From positions 62,001 to 126,000 of the forward strand of contig JAPZTS010000001.1 in NCBI GenBank assembly GCA_027533185.1: a stretch of DNA of 64,000 nucleotides, read 5' to 3'. Of this stretch, positions 19,891-29,287 are shown one piece after another (the first letter of the stretch is position 1; each line of letters begins with the position of its first letter). The notes below the pieces were generated by a model that did not search any database, was not told the origin of the DNA, and saw nothing but the letters and a program-made list of their open reading frames with translations. The DNA is from Leptospira sp. Its GTDB lineage: Bacteria > Spirochaetota > Leptospiria > Leptospirales > Leptospiraceae. A program made the translations under genes and the position numbers.

Positions 19891-20586
19891 ATGGGGAATT
19901 CGCCCAACCTAAAAATCTTAGTTATTGTCTCATTATTTACTTCTCATCTGGCGGTTGCACAGACGAAGGAAGGTTTTTATGACAATAACAACTACGACCT
20001 GCGTAATCTGCCATCCTCAGATCCTGAATCCAATGTGATGCCAGATGTGACCCAACCACCTCAATTTGAAAAACCACCACTTGCAACCCCTAAAAACGCT
20101 CGAACCCAATATTCAGGATTTGAATCGATTCCAGGTGCAGGTGCGCTATTAAACAGTGGCAGATTACCGACTAGCGGCAACAATACGAATCCCCAAGGCA
20201 ATCCATTACTCAATCCACAGAATTCATTGATCAATCCATTAACAGGCGAAATCAATGAACAAGCTGTACAAAGAAGTTTGCAAAAGAGCCGACTCAAACA
20301 AGAAAACAACAAAAAGAAAAAAGAAGAGTTCGATGAAGAGGCAGTGTATGAAGAATCAAAATTCAGACGTGGCTATATAATCTTCTTTTTAACGCTACCT
20401 TTCGCAGTGGGCGCTTCTTCTGTTGCAGTTGCACTTTTACCTGCGGCAATGCAAAAAGCCGCTCTTGGCAGTGCAGTTTTATTAGTTGGGTCGATTGGTC
20501 TATCTGGAACAAATGTCTATTTGGACCAAAAGCGATTGGAAGAACATAGAGAAAAGAAAAAACAACTCGCTGATACAAAACCTTGA
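19891..20586 (+). CDS. Exported or membrane protein of unknown function
   Basis: 231 aa. A signal peptide (NLKILVIVSLFTSHLAVAQ) is followed by an Asn/Pro-rich, low-complexity region (NPQGNPLLNPQNSLINPLTGEINEQ) to about residue 130, a charged helix rich in Lys and Glu, and two hydrophobic segments (GYIIFFLTLPFAVGASSVAVALL; ALGSAVLLVGSIGLSGTNVYL). An AGGGAG site precedes ATG 19891. The stop TGA overlaps the TTG start of trkH, indicating translational coupling with the potassium transporter, which is the only hint to function. Confidence 0.65.
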   Translation: MGNSPNLKILVIVSLFTSHLAVAQTKEGFYDNNNYDLRNLPSSDPESNVMPDVTQPPQFEKPPLATPKNARTQYSGFESIPGAGALLNSGRLPTSGNNTNPQGNPLLNPQNSLINPLTGEINEQAVQRSLQKSRLKQENNKKKKEEFDEEAVYEESKFRRGYIIFFLTLPFAVGASSVAVALLPAAMQKAALGSAVLLVGSIGLSGTNVYLDQKRLEEHREKKKQLADTKP

Positions 20587-22400
20587 CTCCCATCCGAATC
20601 ATCGCCAGTTTAAGGCATTTTTTCCAAGAATTAGAACGTAAGAAACATGAAATCAGAAAGTATTATTTTGAGAACTTTCGATTTCTCGGACGTATTTTGT
20701 ATACAATATCTGGAGTTCTCTCTTTCATAATTTTAATCTTTGAATATGGATTTTTTTATCCAGATGATTGGGAAACTTATGCTCGACTAACTGTATCAGT
20801 TCTAGTCTACTTTTTTATCCTTTACGAGATTTTATCATTTATATTCACCTCACAATCATTCGTTGATTATATCATCTTTCACAAAATAGAGATGATAATA
20901 TTATTTTTAATCTGCATAGAATTTATATACAAAGATGAAATTACTCAGTTTACTTCTAACCTAATAATGCCAGGTGATGACGGAACTCTTCTTTTTTTAT
21001 CAATCAACCAACTCTTGTTTTTTTTCTCAAATCTTGCTCATTTTTTTAGACTAAACAAAAATATTGAGTATAAGAAACTCAACCCAAGTTTTGTTTTAAT
21101 TTTTTCCTTTATTTCTATTATCATTGTTGGAACGATATTCTTGCATTTTCCTAAGTCAACAAACGGGAATATTTCGACCATTGATATTATCTTCACTACT
21201 GTCAGTGCAACTTGTGTTACAGGACTGAGCACGCTGGATATCTCCCAATCTTTTACCAAAACTGGCCAAATGATTATTTTGGTTTTGATACAAATTGGTG
21301 GATTAGGTCTTATGACTCTCACTAGTTTTTTTTCTATCTTCTTAGCTGGAAAAGTTTCCGTAAGTGATACCCTTCTGGTTAGGGACCTACTTTCAGAGGA
21401 AACTATTGGAAAAGCTAAGGATATTCTAAAACAGATTACTATTCTTACTTTTTTAATAGAACTAATGGGGGCTTGCCTGCTCTATCTTTCAATTCCAAAG
21501 GATCTTGGATATTCCTCATCAGAACTTGTCTACCTATCAGTCTTCCACTCAATCTCTGCTTTCTGCAATGCAGGCTTCAGTTTGTTGTCGAATGGCCTTG
21601 CAACAGAGGGCTTCAAAATGAATTATAGTTTCCTGAGTTGTATAATGATCTTGATCATGTTAGGTGGAATAGGTTTTCCTATTTTATCACAGTTTAAATC
21701 CCGTTTACAGCACTCGGCAAATAAGAAATTTCGCTGGTCTGTTTCTACTATTTTAGCAATGTCGATTTCCGTTCTTCTTTGGACATTTGGAACCATATCT
21801 TATTTTTTTCTAGAATCTGAAGCAAGCCTTTCCTCTTTAAGTTGGGGAGATAAAATATTTCACTCTTTATTTTTTAGTATAACAACTCGTACGGCAGGTT
21901 TTAACACGCTGGATCTAACAAGTATGGGGATACCGATCACATTTTTATCCTTCTTTTTAATGTGGGTGGGCGCATCACCTGTTTCAACCGGCGGAGGTAT
22001 AAAAACTACAACATTTGCTCTATCTTTTTTGAATATACTGAATCAAATCCGTGGCAAACAAAAAATGGAAATCCATTATCGAACTATATCTCCTGCGTCG
22101 ATTTCTCGAGCTAGTGCAACGATCGTATTATCCTTGTTTGTTATCTTTTCTGCCGTCTTTGCTTTATTAATCACGGAAACAGGAAATTTTTTAGATCTTT
22201 GTTTTGAGGTGGTTTCTGCTTTTGGAACTGTGGGCCTGACTCGAGGAATCACTCCCAATTTATCCTTTTATGGAAAAGTTACCATTTGTATAGTAATGTT
22301 TATAGGTCGCGTAGGTATCTTAACTCTTTTGATTGCAATTTCTAAAAAATCAAAACAAAACGATTACTCATACCCAGAAGAATACGTTGTAGTAGGTTAA
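20583..22400 (+). CDS. trkH: Potassium uptake protein TrkH/KtrB
   Basis: 605 aa membrane subunit of a Trk/Ktr potassium importer. The four P-loop/selectivity-filter segments are recognisable: CVTGLSTLDISQ, CNAGFSLLSNG, TRTAGFNTLDL and FGTVGLTRGI. An extra N-terminal part of about 150 residues with three to four hydrophobic segments makes it longer than the usual 450-490 aa; such extended forms occur in several phyla. The start is TTG 20583, overlapping the previous stop (TTGA). The trkA gene follows after 1 bp, so both subunits are made from one message. Confidence 0.92.
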   Translation: MTPIRIIASLRHFFQELERKKHEIRKYYFENFRFLGRILYTISGVLSFIILIFEYGFFYPDDWETYARLTVSVLVYFFILYEILSFIFTSQSFVDYIIFHKIEMIILFLICIEFIYKDEITQFTSNLIMPGDDGTLLFLSINQLLFFFSNLAHFFRLNKNIEYKKLNPSFVLIFSFISIIIVGTIFLHFPKSTNGNISTIDIIFTTVSATCVTGLSTLDISQSFTKTGQMIILVLIQIGGLGLMTLTSFFSIFLAGKVSVSDTLLVRDLLSEETIGKAKDILKQITILTFLIELMGACLLYLSIPKDLGYSSSELVYLSVFHSISAFCNAGFSLLSNGLATEGFKMNYSFLSCIMILIMLGGIGFPILSQFKSRLQHSANKKFRWSVSTILAMSISVLLWTFGTISYFFLESEASLSSLSWGDKIFHSLFFSITTRTAGFNTLDLTSMGIPITFLSFFLMWVGASPVSTGGGIKTTTFALSFLNILNQIRGKQKMEIHYRTISPASISRASATIVLSLFVIFSAVFALLITETGNFLDLCFEVVSAFGTVGLTRGITPNLSFYGKVTICIVMFIGRVGILTLLIAISKKSKQNDYSYPEEYVVVG

Positions 22401-22401
22401 A

Positions 22402-23097
22402 ATGCAAAAAAAGAAAATTGGCGTCATTGGACTTGGAAGTTTTGGGAATTTGTTCGCAAGATATTTATATGATGATGGACATGAAGTAATTGCCTTCGAT
22501 AAAAACCCGGAAGTGATCGAAGAAATCAAAGATTATTCAACCATTGCAGTAAGGTTGGACGCTACTGATGAAGCAGCATTGATTTCACAAGGAATTCTGG
22601 ATGTAGATGTTGCAGTCATTGCGCTCGCGGATGATTTTGAAACATCTGTAATTTGTGCAGATATTTTAAAAAGAATCGGAGTAAAAACCATTTTTGCAAG
22701 ATACCAAACCGCCGTACAGAAAAAGGTTTTGGAACTTTTAGGTATTCGGGATTTGTTTAATCCTGAGGAAAAGGCAGCACGAAGTATGGCGGAAATGTTT
22801 TCCTATTCAGGTATGCGATCCAGTTTTTTATTATCCGATGACTATAGTGTCGTCGAAGTCAGTGTCCCAAAACGTTACATAGATAAAACTATTGCAGAAG
22901 CTGATATCCGTCACAGGTATAATATTAACATAATAACTATTAAGCGGATTTTTATTTCTAAAGAATCAAAAAGATCATCCGATAACCGAATTGAAAAAAT
23001 CCTTGGTATTCCCAAAGGTGAGATGGTATTAAAAGAAGATGATATTATTGTACTATTTGGTTCTCAAAAAGATCTTGCAAAGTTTTTAGAAGGGTAA
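22402..23097 (+). CDS. trkA: Potassium uptake regulatory subunit TrkA/KtrA
   Basis: 231 aa cytosolic gating subunit. N-terminal RCK_N Rossmann domain with GLGSFGNLFARYL (GxGxxG) and the acidic residue in VIAFDKNPE that contacts the nucleotide ribose; then a C-terminal RCK_C domain from about residue 145 (YSVVEVSVPKRYIDKTIAEADIRHRYNINIITIKR). It binds NAD(H) or ATP/ADP to gate TrkH. The length is that of the single-RCK KtrA form. It lies 1 bp after trkH. Confidence 0.93.
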   Translation: MQKKKIGVIGLGSFGNLFARYLYDDGHEVIAFDKNPEVIEEIKDYSTIAVRLDATDEAALISQGILDVDVAVIALADDFETSVICADILKRIGVKTIFARYQTAVQKKVLELLGIRDLFNPEEKAARSMAEMFSYSGMRSSFLLSDDYSVVEVSVPKRYIDKTIAEADIRHRYNINIITIKRIFISKESKRSSDNRIEKILGIPKGEMVLKEDDIIVLFGSQKDLAKFLEG

Positions 23098-23107
23098 TTC
23101 AGACAAA

Positions 23108-23932
23108 ATGGGTTTAGTAGTAGGTCCCAAACGAATCATCTGTCTAACGGAAGAGCCAACAGAAATGTTGTATCTTCTTGGTGAAGAAAATCGAATCATC
23201 GGCATATCAGTCTACACGGAAAGACCTTCCATCGCAAAACAAGAAAAAACGAAAGTATCTGCTTTTATCTCTGGCAATTTAAAAAAAATCGAATCGCTAA
23301 ATCCTGATCTCATCATTGGATTTTCCGATATCCAGGGACAACTTGCGAAAGATCTGATAGAAAGAGGATTCAATGTTTTAATCTTCAACCAAAGATCGAT
23401 TCGAGAAATTCTGGACAATATGTACACCCTTGGCTCGATTGTTGGTCAATCGGAAAGGGCAAATTCTCTTATTAGCGGGTGGCAAAGGCAAATGGAAGCA
23501 TGGAAAATCGAAGCGAGTCTTTCTTCCCACAAACCCAGAGTATTCTTCCAAGAGTGGGATGAGCCAATCATAACAGGAATCCAATGGGTTTCGGAAGCGA
23601 TCGAGATTGCTGGCGGATATGATATTTTTAACGACCTAAAAGAAAAGAAAATGGCAAAGGAGAGGATTACGACAGCTGAAGATGTCGCAAAACGGAATCC
23701 TGAGGTTATAGTCGGATCTTGGTGTGGAAAAGCAATGGATTGGGACTGGGTTAGAAAGAAACCCGAATGGCAATCCACGCTAGCCATTCAAAAGGACCTG
23801 ATCTTTGAAATGGATCCCTCCATCATCCTCCAGCCCGGGCCTGCACTCTTCCTCGAGGGAATTCCTAAATTGAAAGAGATATTCCGAACCGTAACCACGG
23901 ACCTTTACGAATCTGAAAAGAAGTCTTTGTAA
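23108..23932 (+). CDS. BtuF-like periplasmic-binding-fold protein without signal peptide
   Basis: 274 aa with the two-lobed fold of cobalamin/Fe-siderophore binding proteins: RIICLTEEPTEMLYLLGEENRIIGIS, LNPDLIIGFSDIQGQLAKDLIERGFNVLIFN and the long helix IREILDNMYTLGSIVGQSERANSLI. Related proteins bind vitamin B12. There is no signal peptide or lipobox from ATG 23108, nor from any nearby upstream codon, which is odd for a periplasmic protein; many genomes carry such cytoplasmic-looking BtuF homologues. It follows trkA by 10 bp and precedes the ExbB-ExbD-TonB genes, which energise B12 and iron uptake in general. The link is suggestive only. Confidence 0.75.
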   Translation: MGLVVGPKRIICLTEEPTEMLYLLGEENRIIGISVYTERPSIAKQEKTKVSAFISGNLKKIESLNPDLIIGFSDIQGQLAKDLIERGFNVLIFNQRSIREILDNMYTLGSIVGQSERANSLISGWQRQMEAWKIEASLSSHKPRVFFQEWDEPIITGIQWVSEAIEIAGGYDIFNDLKEKKMAKERITTAEDVAKRNPEVIVGSWCGKAMDWDWVRKKPEWQSTLAIQKDLIFEMDPSIILQPGPALFLEGIPKLKEIFRTVTTDLYESEKKSL

Positions 23933-24002
23933 CAAATCTGTCATATGTTTGTAACAAAGATATTCTATTTTTGAAACATATCTATCTGATATGGAGACAT
24001 TC

Positions 24003-24836
24003 ATGAAATTTCCAGGTAAAAAGACTATAGCCAAAGGCTCAGTGTCTTTTGTGATCGCACTTATCGCAGTCTTTACTCTAACAAGAACAATCGAAGCACA
24101 AAGTACAGAACCAACTGCCCCAACTACTACAACTGAAAATTCCGAAATCCAAACACCTCCTCAAAACACCGAGGCGGATGTGGCAGCGCCTAAAAAAGAC
24201 TCTGATATTGGACTCATCAAACTATTCGTTACAGGCGGATGGTCTATGTGGCCCCTTCTACTTGCATCTATCGTAGGATTTGGAGTTATATTTGAAAGAC
24301 TTTACTTTTTCTTCACTGCGAAGTTAATTCGAAAAGGATATAACCAAGATTTGGCGGATGCAATTGAAGCAGGCGGACTTAAATCTGTTGAAGAATTTTT
24401 GAAAGCAAACGAAGGACAAAGAATCACAGACGTTCTTAAAAATGGAATGGAAGTTTCTCAAAATGATCCGGAGATTTTCGCTTCCGGTATTGAAAGAGAA
24501 GCAGGTGAGGTGATCACTCTTCTCGAGAAAGGATTAACTGTTTTAGCGGCTGTCTCTACGATTGCTCCACTAGTTGGATTTCTTGGAACTGTTTCTGGTA
24601 TGATCAATGCTTTCGATGCGATTGCAAATGCGGATCAGGTCAATGCTAAGGTAGTAGCTGGCGGTATCAAAGAAGCTTTGATTACTACGGCGGCGGGTCT
24701 TATCGTTGCGATTCCAGCGATGACATTCTACCAATACTTACAAGGTCGAGTTGGCTTTTTTACTTCCGAAGTAGAAGAAGCTGCGAACAAAATCTACAAA
24801 GAGTATCTGAAACTGAAAGCGGGAAGAAACGCTTAA
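24003..24836 (+). CDS. exbB: ExbB/TolQ/MotA-family proton channel
   Basis: About 277 aa. ATG 24003 is preceded at good distance by GGAG (23993-23996). An N-terminal signal-like helix ([19 protein letters not shown]) and a Thr/Pro-rich linker precede the MotA/TolQ/ExbB core: [26 protein letters not shown], then [31 protein letters not shown] and [24 protein letters not shown]. These are the three conserved helices. It forms the proton channel with ExbD that powers TonB. It heads a four-gene operon exbB-exbD-exbD-tonB with 1-19 bp gaps. Confidence 0.9.
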   Translation: MKFPGKKTIAKGSVSFVIALIAVFTLTRTIEAQSTEPTAPTTTTENSEIQTPPQNTEADVAAPKKDSDIGLIKLFVTGGWSMWPLLLASIVGFGVIFERLYFFFTAKLIRKGYNQDLADAIEAGGLKSVEEFLKANEGQRITDVLKNGMEVSQNDPEIFASGIEREAGEVITLLEKGLTVLAAVSTIAPLVGFLGTVSGMINAFDAIANADQVNAKVVAGGIKEALITTAAGLIVAIPAMTFYQYLQGRVGFFTSEVEEAANKIYKEYLKLKAGRNA

Positions 24837-24855
24837 TCGAGAATAGTAAAACGTC

Positions 24856-25275
24856 ATGATTAAGTTAAAGAAAAAACAAGAGTTAGAAGAAATATCGGCG
24901 GCATCGATGTCCGATATCGCATTTTTGCTCTTGGTGTTTTTTATGGTTACTGCGGTTTTCTTTGTTAAAGAAGGCTTGAATATCAGCCTTCCTCGCAAAC
25001 AATCAGAACCTCAGCCATTCCTTCGAAAGAATGTATATGAAATTCTTGTTACGCAAGATAGATACAAAATGCGAAACCCTTCCATTGGAACAAAGGAATA
25101 TGCTAATCTAAAAGACTTTCGGGATGATCTCAACAAAATGGAGATTCCTGATATTTCTAACAAATTGGCACTCATTGTTACAACTGGTGATACCAAATAT
25201 GCCAAGATGTTGGATGCCCTTTCCGCAGTACAACTTCGTGGATTTGAAAAAATTTCCGTAAGAAAGAAACAATAG
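24856..25275 (+). CDS. exbD: ExbD/TolR family protein (first copy)
   Basis: 139 aa. One membrane helix near the N-terminus with the essential acidic residue: [19 protein letters not shown], Asp in the SDIAFLL motif. The periplasmic C-terminal domain is about 90 residues. It pairs with ExbB to couple proton flow to TonB. A second exbD starts one base after this stop; two ExbD paralogues in one operon may form heteromeric stators. Confidence 0.9.
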   Translation: MIKLKKKQELEEISAASMSDIAFLLLVFFMVTAVFFVKEGLNISLPRKQSEPQPFLRKNVYEILVTQDRYKMRNPSIGTKEYANLKDFRDDLNKMEIPDISNKLALIVTTGDTKYAKMLDALSAVQLRGFEKISVRKKQ

Positions 25276-25276
25276 T

Positions 25277-25699
25277 ATGTTACGCAGAAAAAAAGTCGCA
25301 CCAACAGTTCCAGTAAGCTCCATGGCTGACATTGCCTTCTTGTTACTGGTTTTCTTTATGGTTACTTCGGTGTTGGATTCAGATCCAGACCTACCTATCG
25401 AACTTCCAGATGTTCCTGGTGGAGAACAGCTCAATAAAAAAATTGCGAACCTTTACCTGAGCGCAGATTCAGAGAGAACTGTCTACTTTAATGCCGTAAA
25501 ACGACCGCTCAATGAAGCGTTAAGTGAGATTAGAGCCAAACTTACGACTACTCCAGATTTAAAGGTATTGATTCACGCAGACCAAAATTTGACTTATGAG
25601 GAATTGGACAATGTGTTCGAATCGCTCAAAGAAATTGGTGCATTGAAGATATCACTTGTAACACAGACCACCCAGGGTGGCGGTTTAAAAGGACAATAA
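25277..25699 (+). CDS. exbD: ExbD/TolR family protein (second copy)
   Basis: 140 aa. The same architecture as its neighbour: [19 protein letters not shown] with the conserved Asp, then a periplasmic domain starting [20 protein letters not shown]. The two copies share the helix almost residue for residue but diverge in the periplasmic part, which suggests specialised partners. One base separates it from each neighbour, so the operon is tightly coupled. Confidence 0.9.
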   Translation: MLRRKKVAPTVPVSSMADIAFLLLVFFMVTSVLDSDPDLPIELPDVPGGEQLNKKIANLYLSADSERTVYFNAVKRPLNEALSEIRAKLTTTPDLKVLIHADQNLTYEELDNVFESLKEIGALKISLVTQTTQGGGLKGQ

Positions 25700-25700
25700 C

Positions 25701-26297
25701 GTGAACCAAGTTGTTACTCCTCCTAGAAGGTCCAAACGACAAAGAATCCATCGGTTCATCGATCGGTATCGTATGGAAACGGGGCTTGGGTTATCTGCCC
25801 TTATCCAGCTTCTCATCATATTATTTTGGTTCACTCCAAAATTTGAAGGAGACGGGCTTGATAACTTAGTCGAAGAAGTCGCCTTTATAGACAATGTCCA
25901 AATTCAAGAACCAGTGACAGATTCCAAACCTACTGATGGCGATTTTGATCTCACTGACAAAGAAAAAGTTGAGAAAAAAGAAGATCCAAGAGTGGCGGGC
26001 GCATCTGATCCGATTGTATCGGGAGCAACATCTCCCGTTGATCTTTCACCAAACGTGAGACCTGAATATACAAGCGAGGCAAAATCTCTTGGTATCACAG
26101 GAACGATGACTTTAGAAGTAGTGATTGCTGATACTGGCGAAGTACTTCGTGTCCGATCCGTTGGAAAGACGTTAGGCGGCGGTTTAGAACAAGAAGCAAT
26201 CAATACATACAAAAGAAAGAGATTTTCACCGTCAATCCTGGAAGGGAAACCGATTACAGTAAAAGTTCTAGTACCAATTCGATTTACTCTAAATTAA
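25701..26297 (+). CDS. tonB: TonB family energy transducer
   Basis: 198 aa from GTG 25701. A cytoplasmic arginine-rich stretch ([16 protein letters not shown]) precedes one membrane anchor ([16 protein letters not shown]), then an acidic periplasmic linker, shorter than usual and not Pro-rich, and a C-terminal TonB domain from about residue 115 ([37 protein letters not shown]...[16 protein letters not shown]). It would transmit energy to TonB-dependent receptors; no such receptor is encoded in this window. Last gene of the exb operon, ended by the hairpin at 26315-26348. Confidence 0.88.
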   Translation: MNQVVTPPRRSKRQRIHRFIDRYRMETGLGLSALIQLLIILFWFTPKFEGDGLDNLVEEVAFIDNVQIQEPVTDSKPTDGDFDLTDKEKVEKKEDPRVAGASDPIVSGATSPVDLSPNVRPEYTSEAKSLGITGTMTLEVVIADTGEVLRVRSVGKTLGGGLEQEAINTYKRKRFSPSILEGKPITVKVLVPIRFTLN

Positions 26298-26314
26298 ACA
26301 GAATGTATACCAAC

Positions 26315-26348
26315 AATTACAGAATCTATAGAATCAGATTCTGTAATT
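26315..26348. terminator. Long perfect hairpin between convergent genes
   Basis: A perfect 13-bp stem (26315-26327 with 26336-26348) with an 8-base loop lies between the tonB stop and the convergent gene at 26370. No long T-run follows, so it may be a weak or factor-assisted bidirectional terminator. Confidence 0.65.
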
Positions 26349-26369
26349 AGTTCACTTCAAAGAGTCTAC

Positions 26370-27275
26370 CTATTCCAATTCTAGTACTTTGTCTTCCTCT
26401 GTTAAAGTTTGCGTTGGTTTGGGAATTTCTATCTTTTCAATTCGAATTTCATGAACAAAATTGGAATCTGCAAAAGAGTCCAAAATCGTAATCCTACGAG
26501 GATACTGTTTATCCAACCAAGGCTCATAAAAACCATATTTGAGTACACCTTTATAAAATCCAAACAACTCTCTATAAGTAAATTGAATCCACTCCAAAGC
26601 CCCAGAAGATTTCTCTAAATAAGCAACGTATTGATCTGTATCAGGATTTGCCTCTGGCTGAACGGATGTAAGATACAAAGATTCGTAATCTGCACCATTC
26701 ACGCTGATTTTTCCAGAATACATTAGAATCGGAAACTCTTTCAGTCGCCATGGCAATGTGAGATACAAACGAAGTGATTCCAAATACACTCGGACTTCAT
26801 CGTCAGCAATAAACACCTTACCTGTATCAGCCGCCACTTGGTAAGTGTCTTTTTTGACCAAACCATAGATCAATCCTTTACTTTGGCCGCTTAAAAACTC
26901 GATCTCCATGGCATCTTTTTCAAAATCGATGAAGACTCTAAGTCTAGGCTCGTCTTCCTTAATGGGAGTAAAGAATCGTACAAACTTAGATTTCCAAACA
27001 TCCTTGATAATGAACTGAACTGATTTGAATTTTTTCCATTCGCCAGGCTTGAGTTCTTTAAAGTTTGGATTTTCTAAAATCTCTTCCCCTTTCTTTCTTA
27101 GGGATTCATTATAACCAGTATTCGCTAAAATGGCTGGGCGAATATCTGCTAAAGAACAAGTGACGAAAGTAGAAATGAGTAGTAGTGCAAAGAAGAATTT
27201 GTTAAAAACGCTTGCACTGCAATTGGGATAATGATTCAAGAAACAGGATTGATAGAATTTACGATGATAATGCAA
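26370..27275 (-). CDS. Exported protein resembling outer-membrane lipoprotein-sorting proteins
   Basis: 301 aa. The start is TTG 27275 with an AAAGG site 8 bp upstream; no internal Met is available. A hydrophobic signal (FFFALLLISTFVTCSLA) is followed by a beta-rich chain: FKSVQFIIKDVWKSKFVRFFTPIKEDEPRLRVFIDF, GADYESLYLTSVQPEANPD, YGFYEPWLDKQYPRRITILDS. This half-barrel pattern recalls LolA/LolB-like or COG2834-type sorting proteins, but I see no decisive motif. It stands alone, upstream of nothing on the same strand. Confidence 0.5.
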   Translation of the reverse strand: MHYHRKFYQSCFLNHYPNCSASVFNKFFFALLLISTFVTCSLADIRPAILANTGYNESLRKKGEEILENPNFKELKPGEWKKFKSVQFIIKDVWKSKFVRFFTPIKEDEPRLRVFIDFEKDAMEIEFLSGQSKGLIYGLVKKDTYQVAADTGKVFIADDEVRVYLESLRLYLTLPWRLKEFPILMYSGKISVNGADYESLYLTSVQPEANPDTDQYVAYLEKSSGALEWIQFTYRELFGFYKGVLKYGFYEPWLDKQYPRRITILDSFADSNFVHEIRIEKIEIPKPTQTLTEEDKVLELE

Positions 27276-27358
27276 GAGAGTAACCTTTTGAAGCGTGAAT
27301 CTGGGCTACCTCCAAGTTCATATAAATTGAATTAGATGTCAAGCGAGGAAGAAATGAA

Positions 27359-27374
27359 GGCTGGTTTCCCAGCC
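27359..27374 (-). terminator. GNRA-loop hairpin terminator of the phasin-like gene
   Basis: On the minus strand GGCTGG-GAAA-CCAGCC forms a 6-bp G/C-rich stem with a stable tetraloop 18 bp after the stop codon of the gene at 27392; a pyrimidine-rich tail (TTCATTTCTTCC) follows. Confidence 0.55.
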
Positions 27375-27391
27375 CTACATTAGTGAGTGAA

Positions 27392-27763
27392 TTAAGCTTT
27401 TGCAGCTCCCGTTTTTTTGATCGATTCAGCAACTTCATTAATTTTTGCTTTTACTGATTCGATTTTTCCTTCAGGCATTTTTGCTTTGATTTCTTCAGCA
27501 ATTTTTGTGTAGTTTTCTACGATTTTAGAACGAGTCTCTTCGTAGTTTTTTCCAGCAACACTTGAGAATTCTTTAATGTCTGTTAGGATTTTATCAACGG
27601 ATTGACGAACTTTCACTGAACCTTCAGAATTATCAGAAGCACCTTTAGAAACTAGCTCATTATAAGTTTGCTCTAACTGTGTTTTTGCCTTATCAAGACC
27701 TTCTTTTCCAGATTGGAAAATTCCGATTCCAGCGTTAAGGATGTCCATTATTTGTTTTTCCAT
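27392..27763 (-). CDS. Phasin-like helical protein
   Basis: 123 aa, almost wholly amphipathic helix with no cysteine: [34 protein letters not shown], then [31 protein letters not shown], ending in a Lys/Ala-rich tail (KKTGAAKA). The length, composition and helix pattern are those of phasin-related (granule-associated) proteins that coat polyhydroxyalkanoate inclusions. An AGGAGC ribosome site precedes the ATG. Two matching palindromes in its promoter (27789-27824) resemble the TGC...GCA operators of phasin repressors. The neighbouring malic enzyme could supply NADPH for polymer or lipid synthesis, which is inference. No PHA synthase is visible in the window. Confidence 0.6.
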   Translation of the reverse strand: MEKQIMDILNAGIGIFQSGKEGLDKAKTQLEQTYNELVSKGASDNSEGSVKVRQSVDKILTDIKEFSSVAGKNYEETRSKIVENYTKIAEEIKAKMPEGKIESVKAKINEVAESIKKTGAAKA

Positions 27764-27788
27764 TGTTTAGCTCCTGGTTTTCACCTAT

Positions 27789-27824
27789 TTGTGCAGTGCA
27801 CAATCCAAATATGTGCGATGCACA
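27789..27824 (-). promoter_or_regulatory. Two tandem palindromic operators in front of the phasin-like gene
   Basis: TTGTGC-AGT-GCACAA (27789-27803) and TGTGC-GAT-GCACA (27812-27824) are perfect inverted repeats with centres 22 bp apart, about two helical turns. Half-sites continue at 27831 (TGCAAG) and 27845 (TGTGCG). The spacing and position just upstream of the ribosome site suggest repressor dimers bound side by side. TGC-rich palindromes are known targets of PhaR-type phasin regulators. Confidence 0.7.
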
Positions 27825-27864
27825 AAATAGTGCAAGTCTTTTTTTGTGCGATTTACGAACTTTT

Positions 27865-29154
27865 TTAGAGATTCCCGATGAGTTTCTCTCTTTGGTGGGC
27901 CATAATATTTTTCAAAAATTCCACATACGCTTCTCGACCAAGGTAATTGATCTGCGAAACTCCCGATTTTACAGCGGCTTCCGCAACTGCCGGTGCCACA
28001 TGATACAACACTCTCGCATCTAAAGGTTTAGGAATAATATAATTCTCGTTAAACTCAATGGCTTCGTTTCCATAAGCTTCTCTTACTTCTAAAGGAACTG
28101 GTAGTTTCGTTAGGTCACTTAACGCGTATGCGGCGGCAAGCTTCATTTCCATATTGACTACTTTTGCGCGGATATCAAGAGCTCCTCTAAAAATAAAGGG
28201 AAAGCCTAAAACATTATTAACTTGGTTTGGATAGTCACTTCTTCCAGTAGCCATAATCAAATCAGGTCTTGCCTGTTTTGCATCCGGGTACGGGATTTCA
28301 GGATCAGGGTTGGCAAGAGCAAACACGATAGGACGATCCGCCATGGACTTAATCATTTTTTCATTTACAACATTTGCAACAGATACGCCGATAAAAAGAT
28401 CTGTTCCAGGGAAAATTTCTTCTAAGGTATTAGCATCTGTTTTACGAACATAAGGGAGTTTGGACTCATGTAGATTTGTTCGTTTATGGTTGATGACACC
28501 TCGCGAATCTAACATATAAATATTATTATGGTCTACACCGATATGGGTCAGCATTTCTGCAATGGAAATCGCTGCGGCTCCCGCTCCATTGATCACTACT
28601 TTTAGATTATTTGCTTTTTTTCCTGTTAACTCGAGTGAGTTTAGAAGGGCTGCAGTTGAAATAATTGCAGTTCCATGTTGGTCGTCGTGAAAAACTGGTA
28701 TTTTCATCGACTGGTCCAGCGTTTTTTCAATATGGAAACACTCTGGGGCGCGGATATCTTCTAGATTGATTCCACCAAATGTTGGTTCAAGTGCCTTTAC
28801 AATTGTGATAAATTTTTCCGGATCTGTTTCGTTGATCTCAATATCGAATACATCAATACCAGCAAACTTCTTAAATAAAACAGCCTTTCCTTCCATAACT
28901 GGTTTTCCAGCGGAAGCCCCAATATTTCCTAAGCCTAGAATAGCCGTTCCATTTGTGATGATTCCCACCAGATTTCCGCGATTGGTATATTCATACACAA
29001 GCTCTGGATGTTTTTCGATTTCTAAACAGGGATAAGCGACACCGGGTGAGTATGCTAAAGAAAGATCGTAACTATTTTCCGTTGGTTTGGTGGGTACTAC
29101 CTTGGTCTTTCCTTTCGGAAAACGGGAATGGTACTCGAGTGCGCTATTTTTCAT
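27865..29154 (-). CDS. Malic enzyme (short, NAD(P)-dependent type)
   Basis: Oxidative decarboxylation of malate to pyruvate with NAD(P)H. 429 aa, the length of the short bacterial form lacking the phosphotransacetylase-like extension. Signatures: [67 protein letters not shown] (metal ligands), [12 protein letters not shown] and the Rossmann motif [25 protein letters not shown] and [24 protein letters not shown] complete the set. Cytosolic. The ATG is preceded by a region divergent from the aquaporin gene. Confidence 0.95.
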   Translation of the reverse strand: MKNSALEYHSRFPKGKTKVVPTKPTENSYDLSLAYSPGVAYPCLEIEKHPELVYEYTNRGNLVGIITNGTAILGLGNIGASAGKPVMEGKAVLFKKFAGIDVFDIEINETDPEKFITIVKALEPTFGGINLEDIRAPECFHIEKTLDQSMKIPVFHDDQHGTAIISTAALLNSLELTGKKANNLKVVINGAGAAAISIAEMLTHIGVDHNNIYMLDSRGVINHKRTNLHESKLPYVRKTDANTLEEIFPGTDLFIGVSVANVVNEKMIKSMADRPIVFALANPDPEIPYPDAKQARPDLIMATGRSDYPNQVNNVLGFPFIFRGALDIRAKVVNMEMKLAAAYALSDLTKLPVPLEVREAYGNEAIEFNENYIIPKPLDARVLYHVAPAVAEAAVKSGVSQINYLGREAYVEFLKNIMAHQREKLIGNL

Positions 29155-29287
29155 GGTCGATTTTCCCAGGATTTTGAATTCACAGGAAAATCCTAGAATA
29201 AAATGGCAAAATAGCTCTGCAAAAATGATTGAAACCCTATCAATTTCCCTGTATTCCTTTCAGAACTAATTCAAAGAAGGGACATAT

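Noticed and set aside
23933..24002. Cobalamin riboswitch before exbB
   Set aside because: The gap is only 70 bp and contains no B12-box-like sequence (GCCACTG) or suitable folds.
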